A DNA stretch of 64,000 bases from Enterobacter soli ATCC BAA-2102 (lineage in GTDB: Bacteria; Pseudomonadota; Gammaproteobacteria; Enterobacterales; Enterobacteriaceae): positions 124,001 to 188,000 of the forward strand of contig NZ_LXES01000051.1 of NCBI RefSeq assembly GCF_001654845.1. The letters are read 5' to 3'. A program made the translations under genes and the position numbers. Positions 50,772-59,080 of this stretch are shown in pieces. Within the stretch, counting starts at the first letter, position 1, and each line of letters starts with the position of its first letter. The notes beneath the pieces were generated by a model. That model saw nothing but the letters and a program-made list of their open reading frames with translations. It was not told the origin of the DNA and ran no database searches.

Positions 50772-52919
50772 TCAACTTACGAGGCCAGTTTCCCTTGCAG
50801 ACCAAAAAGTTTGGCCGCGTTCTGCCATTTGCAATAATTCGTCACAGGGTGTAAACCGCGGACCATATTGCGTGGCAAGGCGTTGCAGAGTGGCAACCAC
50901 TTCACCCGCTCCCAGTGTATCCATATAACGGAACGGGCCGCCAAGGAACGGCGGGAAACCGATACCAAAAACAGCACCTATATCACCATCACGTGCGCTT
51001 TTGATTACCTGCTCACCAAAGCAGCGCGCTGCTTCATTAAGCATCATCATCACACAGCGTTCAGCACACTGAACCGCCGACAGTTTTCCCTGCCCGGTTG
51101 CCGAAATAAGCCCATAAACCGAAGGGTCGACCTGTTTCTTGCTTTTACGCCCTTTCTGCGCGTAAAGATAGAAACCGCGTTCATTTTTTCTGCCTTTGCG
51201 ATCGTCCTTCAATATTACGGAAACAATGTTTGCAGGCGGGCTAAAACGATCTCCATATGCGGCTTCCAGCACTGGTATAATTTTAGTGCCGGTATCTATT
51301 CCTACCTCATCCAAAAGTTGGATTGGGCCAACCGGGAAACCAAACTTGACCAGCGACTCGTCAACATGTTCGATCTTCTCCCCTTCCGTCAGTAGCCGCA
51401 TTGCCTCATTTATATAAGGCGCAAGAATACGGTTAACGTAGAAACCGGCTTTATCGGCCACCACAACCGGCGTCTTGCCCTGCATTTTGGCAAGCTTCAC
51501 GACGGTAGCGATGGTCTGCGGGCTGGTCGTGGCGTGTGGAATGACTTCTACCAGCGGCATTTTTTCGACCGGACTAAAGAAATGCAGGCCAATCACCTGT
51601 TCAGGGCGAGCAGCATGCGCCGCAATATCACCAATCGGTAGCGACGAGGTGTTAGAGGCAAAAATGGTATGGGGTGCGCAATACTGCTCTACATCTGCCA
51701 CCATCTTTTGCTTGAGCGCTAAATCTTCAAATACCGCTTCAATAACAAGGTCACGGTGGGCAAACCCGCTGTAATCCGTCGTCCCCGAAATCAGCGCCAG
51801 CACTTTGTCTCGCTCACTAGCCTTTATATGGCGGCGTTTGACCTTTTGATCAAGCTGCTGCCAGCTGTATTGCAGCGCATGATTAATCCCTTTCGGGTTG
51901 ATGTCTTTGATACGCACGGGCAATTTGCCTTTGCTGGCGGTCACAAAGGCGATACCACCGCCCATCAGCCCACCACCCAACACTCCCACAGCGCGCAAAG
52001 ATGCAGGTTCAGCGTCACTGCCCGGATCTTTTTTCACATCGGTGCTGGCAAAGAAGATGCTGCGCAATGCCTGAGACTGCGGCGTCATCGCCAGTTCACC
52101 AAAGGCTTTTGCCTCAGCGGCATACCCACTGCTGCTGCCGTGCGCCAGACCGGTTTCAATCACTTCCAGAATGCGTGTGGTTGCCGGATAGTTGCCCTTC
52201 GTTTTTTGCGCTGTTTTCTTACCGACCATACTGAAAAGTAGCGCGCGCCCAAGCGGGCCCGCCAGGATACGCTCACGTACCGGCAGATGAGGTTTGGCCT
52301 GACGCCCTTTCAGCGCCCGTTCAACAGCGGCTTCCAGTAATATCGAATACGGTACAACCTCATCCACCAAACCCGTTTTCAGCGCCTGACGCGCACGAAG
52401 TTGCTTGCCGGTTAAAATCATCTCCAGCGCCGTACTCACGCCGACCAGCCGTGGTAAACGCTGCGTGCCACCCGACCCCGGTAACAGCCCAAGCTGCACT
52501 TCAGGTAAACCTAAAACGGTTTTCGCATCGTCGGTACATATCCGGCTGTGACAGGCCAGGGCAAGTTCCAGCCCACCACCGAGACACGCCCCGTGAATAG
52601 CCGCAATCACCGGAACAGGCAACGCGTGGATCTCGGCCATCACCTGCTGTCCCTGCCGCGCCAGCTCTTCCGCTTCCAGGGCATTATTCGCGCGGGCGAT
52701 CATGTTGATATCCGCCCCGGCAATAAAGTTATCCGGCTTGGCCGAAATAAAGACCAGCCCACGAAGCTCTTTATTTTCACGGATCTGCTTTAACATCGCC
52801 CGCACCTGAACACCGAACTCGGCCTTCAGGGTATTCATCTTTTCGCCGGGGACATCAATTGTGACAACAGCGACGTTATCGGGGCGAATATTGAGCGTAA
52901 ATGCCGATGTCATGTCCAT
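50772..52919 (-). CDS. fadJ: fatty acid oxidation complex alpha subunit, anaerobic
   Basis: FadJ carries enoyl-CoA hydratase and 3-hydroxyacyl-CoA dehydrogenase activities of the anaerobic beta-oxidation complex. The 715-residue product has a crotonase domain (about 1-190, IHGACLGGGLELALAC and the glutamates in LPEVQLGLLPGSGGTQRLP), then the NAD motif VGVLGGGLMGGGIAFV at about 311-326, and the dehydrogenase C-domain with HFFSPVEKMPLVE. Its start shares a base with the fadI stop. FadJ and FadI form a heterotetramer. Confidence 0.97.
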   Translation of the reverse strand: MDMTSAFTLNIRPDNVAVVTIDVPGEKMNTLKAEFGVQVRAMLKQIRENKELRGLVFISAKPDNFIAGADINMIARANNALEAEELARQGQQVMAEIHALPVPVIAAIHGACLGGGLELALACHSRICTDDAKTVLGLPEVQLGLLPGSGGTQRLPRLVGVSTALEMILTGKQLRARQALKTGLVDEVVPYSILLEAAVERALKGRQAKPHLPVRERILAGPLGRALLFSMVGKKTAQKTKGNYPATTRILEVIETGLAHGSSSGYAAEAKAFGELAMTPQSQALRSIFFASTDVKKDPGSDAEPASLRAVGVLGGGLMGGGIAFVTASKGKLPVRIKDINPKGINHALQYSWQQLDQKVKRRHIKASERDKVLALISGTTDYSGFAHRDLVIEAVFEDLALKQKMVADVEQYCAPHTIFASNTSSLPIGDIAAHAARPEQVIGLHFFSPVEKMPLVEVIPHATTSPQTIATVVKLAKMQGKTPVVVADKAGFYVNRILAPYINEAMRLLTEGEKIEHVDESLVKFGFPVGPIQLLDEVGIDTGTKIIPVLEAAYGDRFSPPANIVSVILKDDRKGRKNERGFYLYAQKGRKSKKQVDPSVYGLISATGQGKLSAVQCAERCVMMMLNEAARCFGEQVIKSARDGDIGAVFGIGFPPFLGGPFRYMDTLGAGEVVATLQRLATQYGPRFTPCDELLQMAERGQTFWSARETGLVS

Positions 52920-54229
52920 TATTCAGCCTCCAGAACCATTGCCGCACCCAACCCACCCGCCGCACAGGCGGTAACTAGCCCAAATCCACCGCCGCGACGA
53001 CGCAGTTCGTGTAATGTCTGGGTGATCATTCGCGCGCCCGTGGCGGCGAAAGGATGCCCGTAAGCAATAGAACCACCCAGCACGTTAAATTTGCTTTCGT
53101 CCACTTCGCCGGTGGCGTTTGCGCGCCCCAGAACCTCGCGAGCAAATCTGTCGCTTGCCAGAAGCTGCACGTTCGCCAGGGTTTGTGCGGCAAAGGCTTC
53201 ATGCATATCAATGAGCGTCAAATCCGCGAGCGTTAGCCCCGCGCGTTCCAGTGCCAGCGGCGTAGACCAGGCTGGGCCTAACAGCATGTCCTGCCAGACA
53301 TCAATGGCCGTGAACGCATAGCTGCGCAGATAACCCAGAGGTTTTATGCCCAGCTCTCTGGCACGGGATTCGGTCATCAGGATCACGGCGGCGGCACCGT
53401 CCGTCAGTGGCGTACTGTTGGCTGCGGTGACGGTGCCATGTTTACGATCAAATGCCGGGCGGAGTTTCGCGTAATCTGCCAGCGTCGAGGTGCCACGAAT
53501 ATTGTTATCTTCCGCAAGCGGTTCGCGGTAAGGCGGGATATAAGCGGTCATCACTTCGTCGGCCAGTTTACCTTCAGACCAGGCTTTTGCGGCCAACTGG
53601 TGTGAACGGTGTGCCAGCGCATCCTGCTGCTCACGCGTGATGCCATAGGTTTTCGCCATCTGCTCGGCGGTATCGCCCATGCGCAAACCGGTCGAATACT
53701 CCGCCACGGCAGGCGGTACAGGCATTAGATCGCGTAAACGCAGGCGTGAGAAGAGTTTGAGTCGTTGCCCGGTAGTACGGGCTTTATTGACGTCCACCAG
53801 AATGCGGGCCAGCTTTTTACTGACTCCGATGGGCAGTACGGAAGAGGAGTCGGCACCGCCGGCAATGCCCGCGCGGATTGTACCGGCCATCAGGCTTTCT
53901 GCCACGTTTGCTACCGCCTGGAAACTGGTGGCACACGCGCGGCTGACGCTATAAGCATCGGTATGCACGTTCATACCGGTACCCAGGACAATTTCACGCG
54001 CAATGTTGGGTGCTTCCGGCATTTGCACGACCTGGCCGAAAACCAGCTGTTCAATAACCTCAGGCGGTATTTCGCTGCGAGCCAGCATCTCCCCCACCAC
54101 CATTTTTCCCAGATCGACCGCCGGGATGCCGTGAAACGCCGTTGCCTGACGCGCAAACGGCGTACGCAACCCGCTGACAATGGCGATGCGATCACCTTGT
54201 CGGGTGATAAGCGGTAATGCCTGACTCAT
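52919..54229 (-). CDS. fadI: 3-ketoacyl-CoA thiolase FadI
   Basis: FadI cleaves 3-ketoacyl-CoA with CoA in the anaerobic beta-oxidation complex. The 436-residue thiolase has the nucleophile Cys99 in SVSRACATSFQAV, the histidine in AYGHPFAATGARM and the second cysteine in TACAAGGLGAAMVLE. A FadR box lies 33 bases upstream, so the fadIJ operon should be repressed without long-chain fatty acids. It is separated from yfcZ by a terminator and a dispersed repeat. Confidence 0.97.
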   Translation of the reverse strand: MSQALPLITRQGDRIAIVSGLRTPFARQATAFHGIPAVDLGKMVVGEMLARSEIPPEVIEQLVFGQVVQMPEAPNIAREIVLGTGMNVHTDAYSVSRACATSFQAVANVAESLMAGTIRAGIAGGADSSSVLPIGVSKKLARILVDVNKARTTGQRLKLFSRLRLRDLMPVPPAVAEYSTGLRMGDTAEQMAKTYGITREQQDALAHRSHQLAAKAWSEGKLADEVMTAYIPPYREPLAEDNNIRGTSTLADYAKLRPAFDRKHGTVTAANSTPLTDGAAAVILMTESRARELGIKPLGYLRSYAFTAIDVWQDMLLGPAWSTPLALERAGLTLADLTLIDMHEAFAAQTLANVQLLASDRFAREVLGRANATGEVDESKFNVLGGSIAYGHPFAATGARMITQTLHELRRRGGGFGLVTACAAGGLGAAMVLEAE

Positions 54230-54261
54230 AACACTCCCCTGTAAAATTCATGCTCAACGCA

Positions 54262-54278
54262 AAGTGGTCTGACCTGAT
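54262..54278. promoter_or_regulatory. FadR operator upstream of fadI
   Basis: AAGTGGTCTGACCTGAT has the full TGGTCNGACC core of the FadR consensus AACTGGTCNGACCAGTT. It lies 33-49 bases upstream of the fadI start, in a position to block the promoter. Confidence 0.85.
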
Positions 54279-54380
54279 AACAGTCTTAACCATTTTTTTA
54301 CATTCAGCCAATCGGGGAAACGAAAAAGTGCGAGCTAAAACACAGAGAAGAAAAAGAAAATGCCCCTGGAGGTAAAAGCA

Positions 54381-54408
54381 AAACGGTAACCCGAAGGTTA
54401 CCGTTTTT
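54381..54408. terminator. terminator between yfcZ and fadI
   Basis: AACGGTAACC (54382-54391) pairs perfectly with GGTTACCGTT (54396-54405) around CGAA, with TTTTT on the plus strand and GTTTTGCTTTT on the minus strand. It probably ends yfcZ transcription. Confidence 0.85.
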
Positions 54409-54419
54409 AGTGTTTGCAC

Positions 54420-54463
54420 CCTCTCCCGTGGAGAGAGGGTTGGGGTGAGGGCACCAGACCGCA
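54420..54463. repeat. dispersed intergenic repeat, copy 3 (inverted)
   Basis: Read on the minus strand this is GCGGTCTGGTGCCCTCACCC followed by CAACC and a CTCTCTCCACGGGAGAGGG-type hairpin, the same family as 24802-24848 and 44733-44779 in opposite orientation. It starts four bases after the yfcZ stop codon. Confidence 0.8.
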
Positions 54464-54467
54464 GGAA

Positions 54468-54752
54468 TTAACGCAGGCCCAGCTGGAAGATCAGCGTTTC
54501 TGCTTCACAGGCGAACACAAAGTCGATATCCAGCTGCACGCCGCCTTCAACTTCTGTGAAGGTTGATTTGATGTCGCACGGTTCGGACTCAACATCGCGC
54601 GCACGCTTAGTCAGCGCAGCCAGGGTTTCTTCAGCGTCGGTACGGTTAGTGAACACACGGCTGTAGGAAGCGGTGCAATCGGTGTTGTCCATGATGGTAC
54701 CAACATCCATACAGCAGCAAACCGGGGTTTCATCAGCACTGCATTTACTCAT
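54468..54752 (-). CDS. yfcZ: conserved protein YfcZ (UPF0381)
   Basis: YfcZ is a 94-residue soluble protein of unknown function, related to YiiS. The start at 54752 (MSKCSADETPVCCCMDVGTIM) gives the E. coli length and follows GAGGAAAGC. It has an unusual N-terminal cysteine cluster (Cys4, Cys12-14, Cys26) that suggests metal or redox binding, but no such role is known to me. A terminator-like hairpin lies upstream on its strand at 54893-54913. Confidence 0.93.
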   Translation of the reverse strand: MSKCSADETPVCCCMDVGTIMDNTDCTASYSRVFTNRTDAEETLAALTKRARDVESEPCDIKSTFTEVEGGVQLDIDFVFACEAETLIFQLGLR

Positions 54753-54889
54753 AGTAGCTTTCCTCTGTATTCGCGCCGGGCGCGAGATAAACACGTTGCC
54801 GATATTTTACGCCCCGATGACCAGGTGCTCCAGCCGTTAATGGCGCAAAATGGGATAAGTGACCAATATCACGCTTAAAAATGATCTAA

Positions 54890-54990
54890 GACAAAAATCA
54901 CCCTTTCGGGTGAGCCGGGATGGTCACATTTTTGCCAAGCAGATCCCGTTTCAAGAAACATATTGGAAAAATTTAATAAACAAACTTGCA
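54890..54990 (-). ncRNA. candidate small RNA or yfcZ leader between fadL and yfcZ
   Basis: On the minus strand two stem-loops follow each other: CGGGAT/ATCCCG (54948-54943 with 54921-54916) and TCACCC-GAAA-GGGTGA (54913-54898) directly followed by TTTTTG (54897-54892). This is a full intrinsic terminator more than 130 bases before yfcZ begins, in the fadL promoter region. A short transcript ending there, or attenuation of yfcZ, would explain it. The 5' end given is a guess. Confidence 0.4.
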
Positions 54991-54997
54991 ACATTAC

Positions 54998-55014
54998 ATC
55001 TGGTCAGACCTATA
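54998..55014. promoter_or_regulatory. FadR operator 1 of fadL
   Basis: ATCTGGTCAGACCTATA holds the CTGGTCNGACC core of the FadR consensus. It lies about 110 bases upstream of the fadL start, next to a second site 24 bases on; E. coli fadL also has two FadR sites. Confidence 0.85.
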
Positions 55015-55021
55015 CTCACGC

Positions 55022-55038
55022 CACTGGTCTGATTTGTA
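55022..55038. promoter_or_regulatory. FadR operator 2 of fadL
   Basis: CACTGGTCTGATTTGTA keeps the left half ACTGGTCNGA of the FadR consensus and is weaker on the right. It follows operator 1 at a spacing of 24 bases. Confidence 0.7.
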
Positions 55039-55123
55039 TGTCTTAACACAGACCCTACACTTCGCGCTCCTGTTACGGTATGTAACAAATTTTGAATAAA
55101 AATAACTCAATGAGGTTATGGTC

Positions 55124-56470
55124 ATGAGCCAGAAAACCCTGTTCAAAAAGACTGCGTTAGCAGTTGCAGTGGCAATCGTCTCAACGTCCGCCTGGTCAGC
55201 GGGCTTCCAGCTTAACGAATTTTCTTCCTCTGGCCTTGGCCGCGCGTATTCCGGGGAAGGTGCAATAGCGGATGATGCAGGTAACGTGAGTCGTAACCCT
55301 GCGCTTATCACGATGTTTGATCGTCCGGCCTTCTCTATCGGTGCGGTTTATATCGACCCTGATGTTAACGTCACCGGCAAATCCAGCTTAACCGGACAAA
55401 GTGCCAACCAGGATAACATTGCACCAAGTGCATGGGTTCCTAACATGCACTTTGTTATGCCAATCAACGATCAGTTCGGTTGGGGTGCATCCGTGACCTC
55501 CAACTACGGTCTGGCGACGGAGTTTGGCGAAAACTACGGTGCCGGTATTTATGGCGGTAAAACCGACCTGCAAACCGTTAACCTGAACCTGAGCGGTGCC
55601 TACCGTCTGGATAGCAACTGGAGCTTCGGCTTAGGCGTAGATGCTGTTTACGCAAAAGCGAAGATCGAGCGTTACGCCGGCTCTCTGGGCCCACTTCTGG
55701 CAGGGCAACTCAATGGCAGAGTTCCGCCTTCTTATCTGGACGGGATCAGCTCCCCTGATGACCAGATCGCCCACCTGAAAGGTGACGAATGGGGCTTCGG
55801 CTGGAACGCGGGTATCCTGTATGAACTGGATAAAAACAACCGCTGGGGCCTGACCTACCGTTCAGAAGTGAAAATTGACTTCGACGGCGACTATAAAAGC
55901 TCCATCAACCCGAACCTGAGCACCATTCTGGGTAATATGGGTCTGACGGGCCTTCCGGCGGGTACCGGCGGGCGAACCGAGAACGGTTCTCTGTCACTGC
56001 ATCTGCCAGAAATGTGGGAAATCTCCGGTTATAACCGTGTCGCACCACAGTGGGCTATCCACTATAGCCTGACCTACACCAGCTGGAGCCAGTTCCAGGA
56101 GCTGAAAGCCACCGGTGATAACGGCCAGACGCTGTTCTATAAAGATGAAAGCTTCAAAGATGCTTATCGTATCGCGCTGGGTACAACCTACTACTACGAT
56201 AAGAACTGGACTTTCCGTACCGGTATCGCGTTTGATGATAGCCCGGTTCCGGCCGACAAGCGTTCTATCTCCATCCCGGACCAGGACCGTCTGTGGCTGA
56301 GCGCCGGTGCGACTTACGCATTTAACGATGACGCGTCAATCGACGTTGGCGCATCTTATATGCACGGTCAGAACGTGAACTTCACCGAAGGTGAAGGCGC
56401 GGCGGCTTACACCTTCCACTCAGAAGGTAAAGCCTGGCTGTTCGGTACGAACTTCAACTACAAGTTCTAA
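55124..56470 (+). CDS. fadL: long-chain fatty acid outer membrane transporter
   Basis: FadL is the 14-stranded outer-membrane barrel that admits long-chain fatty acids. I start it at 55124 because GAGG lies eight bases upstream, while the ATG at 55118 is too close; the product has 448 residues. A signal peptide ends at about residue 26 (AWSA), and the mature N-terminal hatch begins GFQLNEFSSSGLGRAYSGEG with the NPA motif in SRNPALITMFD. The barrel ends with the aromatic GTNFNYKF. The loop near 180-205 is unlike that of E. coli, as is usual for surface loops. Confidence 0.97.
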   Translation: MSQKTLFKKTALAVAVAIVSTSAWSAGFQLNEFSSSGLGRAYSGEGAIADDAGNVSRNPALITMFDRPAFSIGAVYIDPDVNVTGKSSLTGQSANQDNIAPSAWVPNMHFVMPINDQFGWGASVTSNYGLATEFGENYGAGIYGGKTDLQTVNLNLSGAYRLDSNWSFGLGVDAVYAKAKIERYAGSLGPLLAGQLNGRVPPSYLDGISSPDDQIAHLKGDEWGFGWNAGILYELDKNNRWGLTYRSEVKIDFDGDYKSSINPNLSTILGNMGLTGLPAGTGGRTENGSLSLHLPEMWEISGYNRVAPQWAIHYSLTYTSWSQFQELKATGDNGQTLFYKDESFKDAYRIALGTTYYYDKNWTFRTGIAFDDSPVPADKRSISIPDQDRLWLSAGATYAFNDDASIDVGASYMHGQNVNFTEGEGAAAYTFHSEGKAWLFGTNFNYKF

Positions 56471-56483
56471 TCGCACAGAGTTC

Positions 56484-56512
56484 AAAAAAGGTGAGCATTG
56501 CTCACCTTTTTT
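56484..56512. terminator. bidirectional terminator between fadL and mlaA
   Basis: AAAAAAGGTGAGC (56484-56496) pairs with GCTCACCTTTTTT (56500-56512) around a 3-base loop, between the convergent fadL and mlaA genes. It can serve both strands. Confidence 0.92.
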
Positions 56513-56514
56513 AT

Positions 56515-57267
56515 TTACTGCGAATCGATATCTTTTAATTCGTTTTCGATAGCCTTCGCGTTTGGATTCTCTTCCGGCTTCAGCTTGCCGCCATTGGCAA
56601 TAAAGTCGTGATTCTGGAAGTACGCTTCACGCACCATGATGTACGGATCGGAAGACTGGCGCAGCAGACCGTCGGAATCCAGCAACTGAGCGCGGGTTTC
56701 AATACCTTCAACCGTCCATTTCCCAATTGATAGTGGCCACGTCAGCCACGACAGCACCGGATACAGCGTATCGACCATATCGCCGCCATCATCACGGATA
56801 GTAAAACTGCCGTAGAATGGCAACTGCATATACGGACCGTAACCCACCCCATAGCTGCCCAGAGTACTACCAAAACGGTGTGGCTGTTCACGTTGCAGTT
56901 TCTGGTTCGCCATACCTGCAACATCAATAAAGCCGCCCATACCCAACAGGGTGTTCAGGAAGAAGCGGGTGAAGTGCACCATACCCTGATACGGATCGCC
57001 TTGCAGGAAGAAGTTCACCATCACCGCAGGCTCTTCCAGGTTACTGGTGAAGTTGCTCAACCCGTTACGTGCAGGCTGTGGAACATAATCGCGCCACGCA
57101 ACCGCTACCGGACGAACCACATAGGGATCCAGCACGTTGTAGTTAAAGTTGTACATGGTGCGGTTAAACCCTTCTAAAGGATCAGAGCGCCCAGTTTGCT
57201 CGCCCGAGCTTGCACAGCCCACGAGCAACGTAGTGCCCAGCGCAAGCGCCGACAGCCGAAGTTTCAT
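56515..57267 (-). CDS. mlaA: outer membrane lipid asymmetry lipoprotein MlaA
   Basis: MlaA (VacJ) works with OmpC/OmpF to remove phospholipids from the outer leaflet of the outer membrane and hand them to MlaC. The 250-residue precursor starts at 57267 with GGGAGA upstream; its lipobox LLVGC makes Cys18 the lipidated residue. The conserved DPLEGFNRTMYNFN opening and the helical ring domain (NPLEPAVMVNFFLQGDPY region) follow. The frame is open further upstream but without a binding site. It converges on fadL. Confidence 0.96.
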   Translation of the reverse strand: MKLRLSALALGTTLLVGCASSGEQTGRSDPLEGFNRTMYNFNYNVLDPYVVRPVAVAWRDYVPQPARNGLSNFTSNLEEPAVMVNFFLQGDPYQGMVHFTRFFLNTLLGMGGFIDVAGMANQKLQREQPHRFGSTLGSYGVGYGPYMQLPFYGSFTIRDDGGDMVDTLYPVLSWLTWPLSIGKWTVEGIETRAQLLDSDGLLRQSSDPYIMVREAYFQNHDFIANGGKLKPEENPNAKAIENELKDIDSQ

Positions 57268-57581
57268 AAATATCTCCCTGTTCAGTATGGCTATCGTTGA
57301 TTGCCATCCGTAACGGAGCGTCTGACGCCCCGCCTGTAAACGTGCAAGTGATTGTAACAGCACGCTTACCGATGTCCACGCACACAATTACGGGAAGTAA
57401 TCACCGTCACTCTGATCTCAGCATAGCCTGGCTTTTTGATTTCGTTTCGCTGCCAATTTTATATTGGCTTTGAAAGAGATGTATCACCTTTGTTGCCATT
57501 GTCAGGAATTTAAGAGCATCCCCACAGGTAAACCATAAAAAATCGCTACTCTTAACAGAAAGATTCTTATCCGGAGCGGCT
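57268..57581. promoter_or_regulatory. mlaA-yfdC divergent intergenic region
   Basis: This 314-base region must hold promoters for mlaA and yfdC. I see no open reading frame, operator or clear hairpin in it that I can support. Confidence 0.4.
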
Positions 57582-58511
57582 ATGAAAGAAATTGGCGAAG
57601 AAAAAATCGGTGAGCAGAATGGCGACCATGAAGTCGAGAGTGAGGAAAAACGCCGCGGAAAAAAGATAGAAGTTGATGAAGACCGTCTGCCTTCCCGGGC
57701 GATGGCCATCCACGAACATATTCGCCAGGACGGGGAAAAAGAACTGGAGCGGGATGCCATGGCCCTGCTGTGGTCAGCCATTGCCGCAGGTTTATCGATG
57801 GGCGCATCGCTGCTGGCGAAGGGGATTTTTCATGTTCATCTGGCGGATGTGCCCGGCGGATTTTTACTGGAAAACCTCGGGTACACGTTCGGCTTTGTTA
57901 TCGTCATTATGGCCCGCCAGCAACTGTTTACGGAGAACACCGTCACGGCCGTGCTTCCGGTGATGCATAGCCCTACGTCCGGGAATGCCGTCCTGCTGTT
58001 GCGCTTGTGGAGCGTGGTGTTACTCGGAAATCTTATCGGCACGGGTGTTGCGGCCTGGGCCTTTGAGTACATGCCAATATTTGATGAAGCCACCCGAGAC
58101 GCATTTGTGAAAATCGGTATGGATGTAATGAAAAACACCCCTGCTGAGATGTTTGCGAATGCGATTATCTCCGGCTGGATTATCGCCACGATGGTCTGGA
58201 TGTTTCCCTCTGCGGGCAGTGCGAAAATTGTGGTGATTATCCTGATGACCTGGCTTATCGCGCTGGCAGACACCACGCACATTGTGGTGGGCAGCGTCGA
58301 AATTCTGTATCTGGTCTTTAGCGGCACGCTGCACTGGAGCGATTTTTTATGGCCTTTTGCGCTTCCGACGCTGGCAGGCAATATCTGCGGCGGGACGTTT
58401 ATTTTTGCCCTGCTGAGCCACGCGCAAATCCGCAATGACATGTCCAACAAACGCAAAGCCGAACTTAAGGCTCGGGAAGATAATGAAAAATCGGCAAAAA
58501 AAATGGACTGA
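57582..58511 (+). CDS. yfdC: formate/nitrite transporter family protein YfdC
   Basis: YfdC is a member of the FNT channel family with unknown substrate. The 309-residue product has an unusually long charged N-terminus (about 1-60, rich in E, K and R), six membrane segments between about 65 and 290 and a charged C-terminal tail (RKAELKAREDNEKSAKK). The half-helix loops of FNT channels are recognisable in GGFLLENLGYTFGF and NTPAEMFANAIISGW. It is the last core gene before the argW prophage junction, as in E. coli K-12. Confidence 0.94.
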   Translation: MKEIGEEKIGEQNGDHEVESEEKRRGKKIEVDEDRLPSRAMAIHEHIRQDGEKELERDAMALLWSAIAAGLSMGASLLAKGIFHVHLADVPGGFLLENLGYTFGFVIVIMARQQLFTENTVTAVLPVMHSPTSGNAVLLLRLWSVVLLGNLIGTGVAAWAFEYMPIFDEATRDAFVKIGMDVMKNTPAEMFANAIISGWIIATMVWMFPSAGSAKIVVIILMTWLIALADTTHIVVGSVEILYLVFSGTLHWSDFLWPFALPTLAGNICGGTFIFALLSHAQIRNDMSNKRKAELKAREDNEKSAKKMD

Positions 58512-58546
58512 ATGGCGACTCTTTGAGCAGTCAGGCGGCGATGAGC

Positions 58547-58575
58547 TTAACGCAAAGTGTAAATAAGGCTATACT
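58547..58575 (+). promoter_or_regulatory. argW promoter
   Basis: A -35 TTAACG (58547-58552) and a -10 TATACT (58570-58575) are 17 bases apart. Transcription would start a few bases before the tRNA 5' end at 58587. The promoter is intact although the tRNA behind it is not. Confidence 0.8.
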
Positions 58576-58586
58576 CGTGCCGCTTC

Positions 58587-58610
58587 GTCCCCTTAGTTAA
58601 ATGGATATAA
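58587..58610 (+). pseudogene. argW: tRNA-Arg(CCU) argW 5' fragment; prophage attachment core
   Basis: GTCCCCTTAGTTAAATGGAT followed by ATAA matches the first 24 bases of E. coli argW with one substitution, covering the 5' acceptor strand and nearly all of the D arm. From 58611 the sequence is unrelated and AT-rich, so anticodon, T arm and 3' acceptor are absent here. This position after yfdC is the known integration site of several lambdoid prophages. I read it as the bacterial-left attachment junction; the intact gene, if any, must be rebuilt at the other prophage end. Confidence 0.8.
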
Positions 58611-58759
58611 ATTACAATAAACTCAAATTACTGTTTTTAAAGGATTTATATTCATTTAAACCATTTAATTTGTACCCATAAATGTACACAGAATTAACCA
58701 TATCCTTGATGAGCGGTGTTACATTTATTTTTGGGAATACTATTTATACCAAGCCACAG

Positions 58760-59080
58760 TTAAATAACAGGTAAGCGATCATTGCTCACCATGTTCAGTG
58801 TGTGCGTCAGAACGCCGTGCACTGTCACATCATCCAGCGCATCACCTTCTATAGCTTCACCCTCTTCCGTAATCAGCGCCTGGCCATACAGTTTCACAAA
58901 CTGATTTCTGCCATCCACGGTTACCAACAGCGTATCGCCGTTGCCCGCTCTTAAGGCTACGTTAATAACGGCCCACCCGCATGATGTTTCGATCACCCGG
59001 CAGTTTCCGTCGATGTCACACAGAGAATCGATTGTCAGCCGTTGTTCAACATAGTCAGTAGCTGGCGAAACAAACCCCAT
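58760..59080 (-). CDS. UmuD'-like (HumD-type) prophage protein without the usual serine
   Basis: The 106-residue product starts MGFVSPATDYVEQRLTIDSL, which aligns with the start of processed UmuD' (GFPSPAADYVEQR), so it lacks the UmuD arm that is cleaved during SOS. Downstream, GDTLLVTVDGRNQFVKLYG aligns with UmuD GDIVIAAVDGEFTVKKL, placing Lys63 at the catalytic lysine. The ASGDSM segment with the nucleophilic serine is replaced by ETSCGWAV, and about 11 residues between serine and lysine regions are missing, so protease activity is doubtful. It overlaps the small gene upstream (TGATG) and lies under a LexA box. A partner or modulator role for an error-prone polymerase is inference. Confidence 0.78.
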   Translation of the reverse strand: MGFVSPATDYVEQRLTIDSLCDIDGNCRVIETSCGWAVINVALRAGNGDTLLVTVDGRNQFVKLYGQALITEEGEAIEGDALDDVTVHGVLTHTLNMVSNDRLPVI

